From assembly GCA_036850595.1 (NCBI GenBank), contig CM072158.1:21262578-21326577 (forward strand): a DNA stretch of 64,000 bases. The letters run 5' to 3'. The position numbers were made by a program, and so were the translations under genes. Within the stretch, counting starts at the first letter, position 1. Each line of letters opens with the position of its first letter. Source of the stretch: Rhyacichthys aspro. Taxonomy: Eukaryota; Chordata; Actinopteri; Gobiiformes; Rhyacichthyidae. Positions 36,401 through 51,400 of this stretch are shown here, piece after piece. Under the pieces are notes generated by a model. That model saw nothing but the letters and a program-made list of their open reading frames with translations. It searched no databases and was not told where the DNA came from.

Positions 36401-39400
36401 ATTCCCCCTGCATCTCACTTGTCCCCTGGTTCCTTTCCATTTATTCACATAAGGCTTTATTGTCTGGCCTCTTAATCAAATACTTTTGTGGCTGTTGTGT
36501 GAATAGATTAATTATTAAACAAGGTAGTTAATACAGAAGAGAAAAGAAGCAAATTTTTTTAACACTAGCAGGTTATACTCACTTACTGTGACTGTGTATT
36601 TAGGCTCTTCTGAACAAGAATTTTTTCCCTGTGCTTTAAGGACAGATGAAAAAACCTTTGGAGATGAACGAAAATAACTGCTTAAATTACTTCTGTGGCA
36701 GTTAAAATGGATGAGGGCAACATTTTGTGGGCTTGCAGAAAAACAATCTAATTGAAGAACGTCACAGTTGGCCTCTGGGGGTTTGCTCAACACTCTGCCC
36801 ACCTTCTGTGATTGTGAGGGGGTGAGCTCTGCCTTGGGGTAAATACTAACAGTGACATCAATGAATGAGTGCATGAGAATAAATTACTTTTTACTGGTCT
36901 GAGAAAATGGGCTAGTATATAGGACTGTCAGAATATTCTCTTCATAAGCTCATAATCAGTGTTTAGATTGTCAAAGGCTATGAGTTTCCTGGGGAGGCTG
37001 AGGAGTATGATCCTCCTGTAGTTGGAACACACCCTCCAGTCCGCCTTCTTAAAAAGAGTCTCCCAGTCCAGAACTGTCCCCGACTTCCACACGATGTTGC
37101 AGAGGTGTGTCAGCCAAGACAGCCCCACAACATCCAGAGACTTGAGATACTCGGGGCGGATGAAATCTGTGCCTACATTGGTGACTTCAGCTTGGGTGAT
37201 GGACAAGTCTATCTCTTAGCCTCTTCTCATTGGAAGATGTGTCAGTGGGATTGAGGAGATCCTCAAAGTATTGCTTCCACTGTTCGATAATGTCCCCAGT
37301 CAAGGTAAACAGACCCCCACTTCGACTCTAAAGTGTTGGCAGAAAAGTGCTTCCCTCTCCTGAGGCACCAGATGGTTTGCCAGAATCTCTTTGAGGCCAA
37401 CCGTTGGTCTTGCCGAACTCCACCTGGACCCAAGTTTTTGCTTCCACAACCACTAGGGCTGCTTGGTCTGCCTCAGGAGTCCCACAAACCAGCCAGGCCT
37501 GATAGGACTCCTCCTTCGGGGGTGCCACTATGACAGGCACGGGAGAACTTAAGGTCACAGATCCAAGCGGCCAAGTTGATAATGGAGGCGGAGAACATGT
37601 GCAACAACAGTGTCTCCTGTCTACCTCTGGTTGAAGCTCTGCCGGAGGTTTGAGTTAAAGACTCCAAATGTTCCCAGCAGACCCTCACAGCTTCCTTCCC
37701 CACCATCGTATCCAACTCGCCACCCGGTGGCAATCAGTTGACAGTTCCGCCCCTCTCTTCATCTGCTTAAGATGTAAAGCTGGAGGTCAGATGAAACAAC
37801 CAAAAGGTTGATTATCGACTTCCGGCCTAGGTTGTCCTGGTGGCACGTGCACTGATGGACACCCTTATGCTTATAAATTGTGTTTGTTAGGGATAAACTG
37901 TGACTAGCACAGAAGTCCCTAGTCGGAGCATTTTCCACCACCCCTCTCAAGGACTCCAAGAATGCTGGGTACTCTCCTGCCACTGCCATTCTTGCCCCTC
38001 CTGGTCCCTCCTGCAGGTGGTGGGCCCACAGGGAGGTTGACCCCATGTTGCTCCTTTGGGCTCAGCCTGGCCAGGGTAGGGCCCCTGTCACGGTCCTTGA
38101 TGTCTGTCCATATATAAATGTATACTACACACTATATGTTTATAAGTCTTTCAATTATTTTACCCAGCACTACCATTTTGGTGTTGGCATCTTGACATAC
38201 AGTAGTTCTCCTAACCGTGTCTGTTTTCCCTGCAGACGGCCATGGACCAGCTACACATGCATTTCACGCAGGCCATCCACAACACTGTGTTCCAAGTGGT
38301 GCTAGGATATGTGGAGCTGTGTGCCGGGAATGCTGATACCAAGTTTCAGAAGATGCAGTACAAAGACCTTTGTACAGTAAGTCTACAGGTTTAAAAAAAC
38401 ACTAAAAAAGTAAATCAGAACTTGGCATCATTTTCATCCAGAAAGTAAATTGGTTTAAACCCGTGACATTAAAAAATGACTACGGCTGCCCACCTTTAGT
38501 CAATGTGAGTGGCTTGCTGACCATGACTTGCTTGGTGAAATGTCGGAACTGGCCACTCTTATAGAATGAAATATTTCTGCTCATATCAAGTTCACAATAG
38601 AAAAACAAATAACAGGAAACTATTAGAAAACAGTTAGTCTGGAAACAGGTCACTTCAACAGAAAGCACCATGGTTCTCAAACGTAGCCTGTGGGCTTTGT
38701 TGGAGTGTTTCTGGTGTGCATCTGCATTAGATATCCTGTCTATGAACCCATTCTCCCAAGGTTTGACCATACATTATACAGATAAAGGTTATTCTGCCCG
38801 CTTGCCTTACAGTTTGGATCTCAACAGAAATTTTCTTGATATGACAGCTGTTCCCATTTTCTCCCTGCTTGTTCTGGTTCTTCGTGCTCTCACAGAGGAA
38901 TGGCCTGCTGTCCTCACATCCTCCTGCCTTGATTCCCGAAATGACTTTGAAATAAATAACTTAAATAAATTAAATTAAAGTGTAAATGACATATATAATG
39001 GTAATGTATAGCCTGGAGTTGTTGAATGCTACTGTACAGATTAGGTCTGTTCGGCGGAGTTTTGGAACAGGGAAAAAGAGGCTTGTGTTTCGACTGAGCT
39101 GTGTGCAGCAAAGCAGCATTGGCTATATAAACAGTAATAGTGCCAATCAAGTCGGCTTTCTATATGAGAAATAATTCACATTTTAGATTACTACCTGATA
39201 TGATGAAGAGGGCATCAGGATGCTGGTATACTGCTGCAATAAACAGTAATAGATTTTTTCCTGTTTATTTTAAGCTTTTTCAATTTAAAAATTGAAAAAT
39301 GCAACAGTTTCCTACATCTTGGGGACTTGCTGTTTAATGTCCTGTGTAGACAGTGATACAATCATTTTCTTTGATAAACTGTACAACACCGTGTGTTAAT

Positions 39401-42400
39401 GTGTGTTAAACAACGTGTTAATAATACACTAGAGGCAACAAGGTTAAATGGTAAACACAGCAAGAGAGAATTTTGCTCACCTCTTTACATAAGGTGTAAA
39501 AATGCCTATGGACTCAACAATGTGAACAAATCAGTATCTAATCAGGACAAAGCAACTCTGTTCTCTTATTCCCGCAGTTCGCATTTGGTGTGAACGCACC
39601 AAGAATTAGTTATTTTTACAACGGTTACACAGGTAAATGCTGTTGAGGAGCCTTGTTGTCTATCTCATGATAAACAAAGGTTATGAAACTGTTTGGAGCC
39701 ATGTTTGAGCCCTCTGTTTAATTATGGTCATTAAAAATCCAGAAATAGGAGGCTTAGAAAGGTCAGTGCTCATTGCAGAAGGTTCGTCCATCCATTTTAC
39801 ATTAACATTTCATCCTTACTGGCCAGTCTAAGTCTGCATCATTCCACTGGTAAATAATAACTCAACTGTTTAACTTTAATTGTTACCTTTTCTGTGAGCA
39901 GGATTTATCAGTTTCTATTTGTTTTAAACGTTGTAATTCTTTGTTGTTTATTTGTATATTGGTGTTTGCTAATGATTGCATAACACAAATCTTGTTTTAT
40001 GTTGACAAATGTATATACATTAGAATGAGAACAACAACAAAAACAACACACTGTCTGCATGTCCTCCCCGTGTCACTGTGGGTTCTCTCCGGGATCTCCG
40101 GCTTCCTCCCACCGTCCAAAGACATGCATGTATAGGTGAATTGGTGACTCTAAAGTGCCCCTAGTGGATGAATGTGAGAGTGAATGGTTGTCTGTCAATG
40201 TCTGCGTCTAAGTGTCAGCCCTGCGACGAACTGGCCACTGTCCAGGGTGTACCCCGCCTAAGGCCCAAAGCTGCTGGGATAGGCTCCAGCCACCTGCGAC
40301 CTCACAAATGGTAGAAAATGAATGAATGAATAAACTGTACATGTATCAGCAGTATGTATGCTTTATTCATAGAGAATGCTGAGAAGTGTGTCTCCTCATG
40401 TTTGAAAGTCCATTCCTCACTGTGCGTTTATCTGTGAAGTGTGTCATTATTTGAATAAACTGACCTTTGCGTAATAAATAGGACAAATAGGGCAAATACT
40501 GTAGGTTGTTGCTTGTTTAAAGGAGCAATTTGTAAGATTTAGCAAATCCTTAATATTGAACATTTATGGATAACACATCTAACTTGGTGATTGATTGTTG
40601 TATGTTGTTCTCTTCTCGCTTAGGAGTTGGCACTGCTATCTCTGTCGGTTGGGGATGGGGATCCTTACATTGGGGGTGGGGGAGGGTGGGAAAGTGATGG
40701 GTTTTGAGTCCTGTGAAGTTTAGTGTTTTTAAATTTATTTTACGTTTATTTGTCTTTTATTTTGTTTGTGTGGAGTTGTGTGCACGTGTGCACTTTTCTC
40801 CTTTTTGTTATTGTGGGGGTGAGGGGAGTAACTTGTTCTGTCATTGTGTGCTAACGTCTACCTGCTACAGGGTGTGCTTCTTCTGGTATTAGATTTTTGA
40901 GTTGCAATGTAAAAGCCTTTAAATAATCAAACATTTTTTCACATTTAAAGTACCTGAAGAGTGAGGTGGTGATTGTATTGAAAGCATAATAAACTTAATC
41001 AAAAAACATAATTGGAACTGAGCTGCCAGTTTTTTCAAGGTCCTCATAAATACTGTGGAGCATATATAGGAGGGCATAATCCACACTCACACCTTTCCCT
41101 ATACACAAATTGTAATGGATCCTGAAAGACTGCTACCTATCTTCTTAAATGGCCAAGAACAACCCTCTCAAAGCATTTCATTATGTGTGAGGTCAGGGCT
41201 ACAGGTCTAAGGTTAGCCATTCTGTTACACACAGAAAGACAAAGGCAGTGAGAATATAGAATGGAAAAAAAAAACCCTAACTGATCAGCACAGACTTTTA
41301 AGGTGCGCAGAAGAATTCCATCAGGACCCGCTGCTTGTTTTGGCCTCATAATTCTCAAATCTTTCAAAAAAACCTTGTCTTTGCTTTTGCCCTGCTGTAT
41401 TGCTTTTTAAGCTCTTTTTGGGCATTCTCAATGCGGTCCTTATCACCTTTTATTTGTTTACAGGGAAGTACCAAGTCCACACAATAATTGATGTAACAAG
41501 TCACTTTACCTGCAATTCTGTCCACATCCCTGTCATCGTCGTCTAAAAACACGGACCAGTCCATACATTCGAAACACCCTTTTAGTGCTTCACACGCCTC
41601 CTCCGACCACACACGCACAGCCTTATAAGTAACGGGCTGCTTCTGAGCCATAGGCGAATACTTAGATCTTAATAAAACAAGTTTGTGATTAGAATGTCCT
41701 AATTGGGGAAGGGCAGAGGCTACTGTCTTTATTGTTAGTAGAAAACAGATCAATGGTCCTATCTCCTCTCGTAGGGCACGCCAACATTTGTACAAAAGAC
41801 GGCAGTGGAGGGAGCAGTGGTTAAAATCCCCGCTTATAATAAACAAGGCATCTGGGAAGGAGTGCTGCAGGTCGTGCATCAAGTTAGAAACTCTCTCTGT
41901 AGCCAGCTTTCCATTTGCGGATGGTGGTAAATAGACTACAGTAACAATAACATGAGAGATCTCTCGGGGGAGGGAGTAAGGTCGGGAACACAAGCAGCTC
42001 AATGTTTCACAGACACACTCTTTTACAGTTGCGTGGTCCGGATGACACCAGCATTCATTTATGTAGACGCATACACCACTGCCTTGCTTTTTAGATGTCA
42101 CATTTGGGTCTCTGTCCATCCTGTGTATTGTATTGTCTATCTCACATGGGACTCCGGGATCCTCTGCTCTGCCGAAATAGACGATCATAGCAAACACATG
42201 CAGTCACACTTTGTTACAAGGTGAGAAAACATTTCCCATTATTAGGGAGGGAAGCACAGGTTTGTACCCCGTCACTGTTTTTTAACCTTAGGCCCCCCCA
42301 TGCAGCCTCATTTACTGTTTCTGATGTTAATGTAGGGCAGGTCAGGGTCCAGATCAGGTTTAACTGTAGCCAGATTGCTTAAAGGCTTTCCGGCTATAGG

Positions 42401-45400
42401 TAAGCACAGGTAGGCCTACGCTCATGGCATTTAAAAAGTGTCTCTCTGTGCAGTCATACATTTTTTTTAACTTTATTTGTAAATATGTTTTAGTACAGTG
42501 ATTGCTACTTTACGTAACAAAATAAAGCAGTTTCCACAGCGCTACTGTATCTCAGGTTTTAAGTAGTATAACTAACCCCTGAATGTTTGTGTTTGTGTTT
42601 GTTGACAGCACATCACCCTGGACAGCTACATTCCCTGTCTGACAGATCTTTGTAAGGCTTTGTGGGAAGTGATGCTGAGTTACCAACGTACAATGCAGTG
42701 GCATGAGGAGCATGATAAACAAGAGAACACACCTACTCCAGGTAGCAGTCATTCCAATAATGTCCACACTTTTTAGGAACAACAGATGGATATGGATTTA
42801 CCACCTGTGAGCTCCTGCGCAGCATCATAATTTCGGCCTCATGTGTTATTAACTGTTTCTGCAGAAGTTCTTTTGAGCTGATCATAAAACAGTAAATCTG
42901 CCCTATAGATTTGCTGTTGTGGGCCAGAGCACAGAGCTGGATGTGCTTTCTGAGGGACACTCATTTCTGGTTGTTTGATTTGGACATAAGACAAGGGTTT
43001 ATTCGCTCTGGAGCAGACAGACACAAAAGGCATCCATCAGTACACTTAAATGGTACATGCATTATTTTTAATAATTTAAGTTTCATTTAACCAGGATAAA
43101 ATCTCAATCAGTGACAATTACATGTTGATTTTGTCACAACAAAGTGTAATATCATTGTATAGTCCCCATTGAGAATAGCTGCTTGCTCCAGTCCTTGGCT
43201 TATGTCTGGATCAGTGAGAGAATGCTTGGATCCCTGCCTTAAGTCATCCACATGTGGAAACTTCAGCTCAAGAGCTCAGTTGTCACAGCATTACACAGTT
43301 TGTGGTTTAGACATAAGCTCAACTAGATGTTGAGGTAGCACTCTCCAATAAACCCACTGGTTTTGGAACTACCACAGACCAAATAAGATATAGCTCTTAT
43401 TCTCATCTAATCCTTACCTTACATTTTCTCTGGAACCTTCCACTGGTTTATTGAAAAAGAGCACCATCAATCTTCATCTTTTGATGAAGCTTGTGTAGCA
43501 GCACTTTGTATTGGCTGCCCTGCTCTGCGTTAGGGTGGCCCTGACTCTGGCTTTGTCCTTCTCACCTTTATTATTCTATTGTATCTGTCCATGATAATTT
43601 TCCCGTTTGTTGACTGTAACCTCACGCTGGCAGCAGCCTTGACAGGTTTAACACCTGGATCCTGTACATAGTCTCACATGTCTCTCCATTCAAATCAAAG
43701 GAGGATTTCATTGATTGCAATTCTGTGTTCACTTGATATATTGGTGTAGTGATACAGTAGTTATTAATGGCATACCTAATGAAAGGTTATCTTGGAGAGT
43801 AATAAAGGCCAGGGTCGTCTGCTTAAGTGACACAGAAACTTCATCTTGCCATCACTACCAAATGCAAAGGCAGCGAGAGAAGAAACTCTAGCAGTAGAGC
43901 CCCACCCACACTTTACTGTGATTGGATAATTTTGTCTGTCATTCTGTCAGAGCATGACCAGATTAAACCAATAGAGACAGTGGGAGGGTAAAAGCAAATT
44001 GCCGACATCTGTCTTTTGGCAAAACTGCAAGAACTGCTCCAAATAGAAATGCAGGGTAGTGCGATACAGCAATCTTTCCAAATTGGCAGAATGTCAGCAC
44101 TTCAGACGATTTAATATCATCATATCGCCTACTTCTAGCTTGAAGTAATGTGATTTCCAAAACAGTATTCGAATTAAGCCACTGTGGCAGAGCAAAGTGA
44201 AAGTCATGTGTAATATGTAATATTTAGTTGTAGGCTATAGATTAATACTCAAAATGTAGAATAAAAAATAAAACCACACTGAGTACTTACTATTTACAAT
44301 TTAAGTTTATTATAAATTTCTATACAGGCCTTGACTTAAAATAATATGATAACAACACCACTCCAAAGATGCACCAAGATCACGGAAACAGGATGCTGTT
44401 TCTGTTCTCTGATCTAGAAGAGGTATAAGAGGTATAAACACAATTAAAGCTGCAAGTGGCGAACTGGCCACTGTCCAGGGTGTACCCCGCCTAAGGCCCA
44501 AGTTGCTGGGATAGGCTCCAGCCACCCACGAATGGTTGTCATTGGCTTTTTTGTTCAGCATCCCATACAGGATGTATGTACCACATTTCATTTCTCTACA
44601 AACAAACTAAATTTTTGGCCACTTCCCATTGGCATAATGTATTTCCACTTTTCCAGCGTGTGCTGTCGAGCCCCCTTTTTATAGATTTGTATGGGACCTC
44701 CAAATTAAATAATTTTTGGCCAAAGTTTTGTGAGTTTTTGAGCATGTTCAGGGGGTCAAATTAGCGCTCAAAGAGCAGAAGAAAAAAAAAAAAAATCTGA
44801 GCGGTTACAATAGAGCCCTCGCCACCGGCTTTGGCTCGTGCCTAATTAAATATCGTCTATTAATTACTCATATAATGTAAAATCGAAATATATCAAAATT
44901 TAAGTGAAATCCCTGCCTGTTAAACTCTCAGCAATGTGTTTAAATTGAATATTCTCTATACCATTCTGAATGTGTGAATGCGATCAGGGAGGAAACTCTG
45001 AGATTACAGGAATAACACCAGGTTAGGTTCATAGACCCACAGTAGTGTTCCCACAGTAATTCTCTAAAAATTCAGATAAGCTCCGTGTGAACCTGAAACT
45101 GCTTCATGAAAAAGGGCTATTATTGTAACTTATTAAAAAAGCCACTGACATTACTACATGGGAGAGTTAATTCACTTTTGACTGGTTGGGACACAGGGCT
45201 TCAGTCATCATCCTCTTCTACTCTGTTAATTAGCTACAACCCTGACATGTCATGTTGCCATGTCACAATGTATTGTGTGGTGTGTAATTTGTAATAAAAC
45301 TTTGACATTGTGCATTTTGCCTTCTATGAATGATTGACCAAAGGGGCAGCATTTGGATCAGTCATCCTCTTACATGACTCAGAGTGGAATACCAACAGTG

Positions 45401-48400
45401 TATAGTATTTAGTCTCTAAAGGCATGCATTTGTTTTTATTGCACAGTCTGAAGGTATATTTGTGAGTGACATATCCATTTCTGAGGCTGTGATTATAATC
45501 AGCAAGGGAAAGAAAAAGATAAGTCCTAAATAATGTTATGCCTCTGCCTCTGAGTGCCATCAGGAGAGCTTCTGTGAGGATAGTGCTAGTCTGAATTCTG
45601 AACTGAAGCCTGTGTGGGCTCAGTGGAGCACAGTAGCATCCAGCTCCAAGTATGATCGCTTCCCCAAGTCTTAGAACACACAGAATATATTAACTTAACC
45701 TAACTATATAGTTACTGTAAAAAGTAACTGAATGTAACAGGACATATTCTGTTTATATAATTCAGACCCGTTTTATCCAAATGTGTTGTTCATTTTAGTG
45801 TTGTGTGTTGAACTTTTATTGTGTCTTGTACTTTAATTATTTCTTCATTTTCTTTCTTGTTTTGTTCCCGTTTGAATAGAAATAGCCACAGGTCTTCACT
45901 ATGGGTCAGGTATAGGTGTAGGCCACCAGTCACAAATCTGAGGTTTCCGGAGCGCTAAGGAGGAAGTGACAGAAGGCTGTGAAGTCTCTCCTCTTGTAAA
46001 ACAGATGATGAGCAGCACTGATGCAAGGCAGTCATAACTAACACAGCTTTAATTTTTCAAATCCTGGTTCTTTTTAGTAATCACATAGGTTTATGCTATT
46101 ATTTTGTGTAGATCACACTGACATGTTTGCTCTATTGAGGTGTACACACATAGGCCTATTACTTACACCTATGAATGTAATAATTGCCCACAAATGTAAT
46201 AATCTCATAAACACAAAATATATCTGTAACTTTTAGTATCTCAAATGTAATTGTTGCAAGTATTGCCTGTTGCTTTTCCAATAAACATTTTTTTTTTTTT
46301 TTTTTTTATCAAGCATAAGAATTATTTCATGTGCACAGATTTATTAGTTTGTGAGATTACATTACTGTAGAAGCTGCAGCTTTACTACACTTGTGGGTCA
46401 TTATTGTATTTACAATTGTAAGAGGTATTTTCCTGACTTTCGGTTTCTTGTTATTGCCCATTGTTTCCCTCTTTTAAGTTTATGATGCTGCTATCAAATA
46501 AGAACCTCTGTATCCATCTAGCAGGACTTTATGGGCTTTTTCTATAGATGGGTTTTCACTAGAATATCAGCCAACCTGGAAAATACTTAGTAATTTTTTG
46601 AAGTATTTTCAGTCAGAAGAGAGTTCTTTTTGCTTCAGTGTTGCACAAGGCATGGCATATTGTATCTCATGTCAACAAGAAGAGGGACAGAGTGAAAACC
46701 TTAAAACTAGCATTCCAGCCCCTCACACAGCAAGCATCTGTGAAATCTGTGGGTGAGTTAGACTCTTGTCTACAGTATAGATCTGTGCTGTTGCTTGGCA
46801 GGGTCTCAGGGATCATTTCTCACCAGTTCTGTTAAGTCATCCTTGCACTAGAGTTGGAATCATCACCCAGCTGGTGGGTGCTTCGACAAAAAAGCAGAAT
46901 GCTGGAAAAAGAAGCAGAGTTTGTAAGAGCTGCTCTTCTGCACGCAAACCTTGGACATGTAAAATGCTGTAATTCTCTGCCCTGCATATTCTCCTTCATC
47001 GTCCTATGTCCCATCATTGATGATTAAGGTTCAGACCAGCAGGATACATGAATGCATACAATACATACATTATGCTCCCAGCTATGATGATCATGGAATC
47101 ATTTCTCAAGCAAAAAGGGACACAAACATCTTATACAAACTTTTCTGTATGCTTTTATGTCCATGTGATAAAACGGTCCATGTTTTCCAATTTTTTGCCT
47201 TTTGCAGATGACTTAAGACTTCAGAATTAATAAAAAAAAACCTGTTTATCTTTACTTTAATCTGAAATTGAGACTTGCAAATAAGACATGACCTACCAGA
47301 AGCTAAAATTGCTTGTGTATTCACAAGAATACAAATGCATACATATCAGTTGTCTTTTTGAAAATGACATTTGCTGTTGTGTCTTAATTTGACTGTAGAC
47401 GACACAGCAGCAGAGTCTGATGAGTTGGGGGTTGACCGCAGTTACGTGAAGAAGAAGCTGGAGCATGGATTGACGCGGATCTGGCAGGTTACAAGTGTCT
47501 CCCATACAGCAATCTTTTTTCTGCTCTGTTTACATTTCAGATTATAGACACTCACAGGTTTTGTGTTTTGTCTCCTCAGGATGTCCAGTTAAAAGTGAAG
47601 GCCTACATCCTGGGCACAGACATGTCCAACTTTAAATACGATGATTTTATAGTGGTGCTGGATGTCATTAGCAGGTCAGCCATGTTTGTGCTTATAGCCT
47701 TCATCATCTTTCTATCATCTGATTTTCTTTTTGTATGGATTTGACATGCAATCTGTTTTTTTCCTATGCTTTTCATGAGCTGTCAATAAAGCGCTAGTGT
47801 ATAGTGTAAGCTGTTAAAAAGTTAAAAAAAAAAATCTTTTTAATAACAGAGAAGCAACGTTTGAAGGTAATCAATGACATGACCATTCAGGCTATTTTCT
47901 TTTCAAAAGACTACAAATTGGATTATCTTTTGACGTTTCAACTTCAAGCTTGTTGTCTTAGGTTATATGTCTGTTTTTCACCACCAGCTTCAATTTTCTA
48001 ACACTCTTGTGCAGGTTGATGCAGGTTGGTGAGGAATTCTGTGGCAGTAAATCCGAGGTGCTGCAGGAGTCCATCAAACGCCAGAGTGTAAACTACTTCA
48101 AAAACTACCACAGGTAAAAAAGCACCAGTTGTACTAAAATAGAAAAGCATCATGCACTCAGTACACACATAACTAGTCTAAGATGCCGTCGGTGAGGTTG
48201 GCAGCCGTTGTACTTGCTCTGAGAAAAACAAAGAAAAAGTGACAAATAAAGCTTGAAACTTATATTTTGGATATTTAGCGTTTTAAGTTTTCTGGTTCAG
48301 TCTCTCCTGATTCTTTATATGTCAGAACATCTTGAATATCATCTAGAGTATGTAGATTTTCAGATTTCTCTTTAAAGAGACCATCCTCAAGTATAAAGAA

Positions 48401-51400
48401 AGTAAAGAAGAAATAAAAACTGCCCCAAAAAAACAAAATTGCCCTTACTTTTGGCTTTCTGTATGTGCTACTTCCTTTTTCCAACAGCCTTTAGACAAGT
48501 GTGAGTGTAGACATTTCTCACACAGACAGCTGATACTGGCTTTAGTCAGCACCAGGGTGACTGTCTGATCACACTAAAGATGCAAACACACACCTCCACA
48601 CACCTTTCACTGTGACCTTTGCAGCTTTTTTAAATGTGAGTGTCTGAAATATGGGGCCTGTTGACACGTGTTCCCTCTTTCTCTTTTAAACAAACCTTAG
48701 GACACGGCTTGAAGAACTGAGAATGTTTCTAGAAAACGAAACATGGGAACTGTGTCCAGTCAAGTCCAACTTTAACATCTCTCAGCTCCATGTGAGTAAA
48801 AAACATATCAGTGAGACTTGAAGATAAAATACATCCTGTATTTATCCATTTCAAACATGGCCTCTTTGTCATTTGCACAAGTGTGTGGATTCAGTTTAAT
48901 GGCTTATCTCAGTGTTTTTATGTGGGTGTGCTGTGTGTCAGCTTTTATAACATCAAAGCTTTAAGGTCACTGCCCACAATATAAGACAAATGAAGATAAA
49001 ACCCTTGTTGTTGTAATGGCTGTAGTCATCAAATTTGCTTCACATTTTGTGTAATGGAGTACCCAAAAGCCCGTTCTGCTGAAAACTCACCTCACTTAAT
49101 TTCAGAACAGTGATGATTAATGCACAGAAGGAGATGTTGAAAAGATAAATGGAGTTAATTTAAACAATCTATTGTTTATCTTGTTTCTGTTTTTTTTTGG
49201 TAAATTTCAGTAAAAACACATTTACCAAACAAATTTCAAAAGAAACCAAGAGCACAAGTACATTCCAGTTCCACTGGCCTTAATATGTTTCTGTCTTTCA
49301 GGAGTTTAAGTTCCTTAGCCAGTGCCGTTCCCCGTCTGTGTCGCCTACCAGACAGGGGGCATTAGGGGCTGTTGTGGCCCAGGAATTGACCCTGTTCCAG
49401 CTGTATCTGCAGGGGGGAAACCCCTTTGAGATGCACGTTGAGCAGAAAGAGGAGGAGAGCGAGGATGTGTTGGCGTCTAATGGGGTAGGTTTCTCACACA
49501 GCTTGTGGTGCAGAAAAAAGCTAAAAAGTCCTCCCCTAACACCCCCAATCACCACCCCCACAACAGCACAGCAGCTTGCCTGTTTATAAAATAAGTAAAA
49601 CTTATTTTTTGCACATATTTTTTTTATTACAATAAGCTATTGGGTGATTAAACAGCACACTGCAGTTTTAAAACACAAATATTTTTTGTAATAAATCTTG
49701 GCAAAGGAAAAAGTTTATTGGCACATATCATACCCCCACATGCATAATATTTAACAACCAGTAACTGTCAGTTCCTCCAGTCAAATCTCATTTGTTAGAC
49801 ACTTTTAAATCAGTCTATATGATCTTATGTCTGCTTTATATCCACATGCTTTTATCATTCTGAGAGAGAGATATAGCTCAAACCATCATATCAAATGAGT
49901 CACACACACAGCCTTAATGTGAAAAATAAAATCTTGCTGTTTTTTATTACATTATAACACACTGAAGCAGTAGGCAAAAGAATTATTGAAACAAAAATTC
50001 AAATCCTTTCAATACAACAGATGAAGCATTTACTCATTATCATCATCCTGTTCACTGTTGATATATTTTGGTATTTTCTGGCTCAGCATCAAAAGCAATA
50101 TTGCACTTAGAGTCTGGGCCCGAGCTTGCCTTAATAAGTGTGTAATCCTCTCAATATTGTGGGGTGTTCACCAGCTTGACGTAAAGGACAAAAAATGTGG
50201 TTTGATGAGCTTTCTCTCTTATAAAGAATCATTCAGTTTCCACTTCAGCTCCACCTTTCAGCATCTGTTTTACTGTCTTGGCTGAAAAACATTAGACTTA
50301 TTTTGGGTCCTCTTTGACAATTAAAACACACCTAAAAGACTTACTGGACAAAAACTTGCCATGCCATGAACATTTTACACTCTTTTACACATATTTTGTT
50401 GTTTTACACATGCTACTACATGACAACCCTCCAGTATGAGTCTGATGAGCTGGAGAAGAGTGTGTACCAGGATTATGACAGTGATAGCGACGTGCCAGAG
50501 GAGCTGAAGCAGGACTATGTGGACGAGCAGACAGGGGATGTCCCATTCAAGAGGTCAGTGGCCAGGGACAAACAAGCAATACATCCAGAAAAATTATACA
50601 TAAAAATGATACATGGTAAAATCCTCCTGCAAGCACTGAGAAGTTGTCTGTTTAACATTGCTATGGCTGAATGAATAAAAGAGGTCTTACACATAGGGTC
50701 AACACAATCACAGATGTAGATCATCATGTGATGGTTCTTTGAGAGATTTGACTTCTTAAGCTTAACAGTGGTGACACATGATTACTAAGATTTTTAAAAG
50801 TATACCTGGACTCATGAAAGAAAAATAAACTAAAATTGTTTTAAAAGGTTCTGCATTTTTATAGCATGATAAAATGTAGCTTTTTTTTATAATAATAATA
50901 TTTTTTTTTGCTTTCAAGTTTCTTTGAAAGCAATTAAGACTTGGATTGTCATTCTCACAAATATACTTTTATTTTTTATTTTATTTATTCATAGTAAGTT
51001 CAGAGAATGGCTTCATGGCATGTAGCTAGTTATTTAGCTTAGTAAATGATGAATTGTGAAATTTGACTTTTAGATCTTTTCCTTATCTACAGTGTTTTGT
51101 TTTGTAGCACTTACTTAACCACATTCATTTTTAGTACTAGTGTTCTCCCTTATTATTTCCATTGTCTGATATACTTTATGTATTGCGAGGGCCGTGTGTA
51201 TTAACCTGACGTTAGCCTATAGTCACTGCTAATGCTAATTCCTAATTCCCAGGCAAGAATCACTAATGGTTCATTACTGTGTGGGTCATATCCGGAAATA
51301 AGACAGTCCTGTAATGATTGCACACTAATCTGGTCAATGATGAGTGTCACCAGTTCACTGACTTCACAGCAGGGCTCGTTCTTTGTCTCCAGCATTCTAA

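Larger units (their letters stand above)
44856..47398 (+). other. Intron stretch with candidate alternative exon
   Basis: Apart from the exon-like segment at 45880 and the AATAAA at 46280, I recognise no feature. The short frames near 46640-47510 show no coding signature. Confidence 0.45.
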
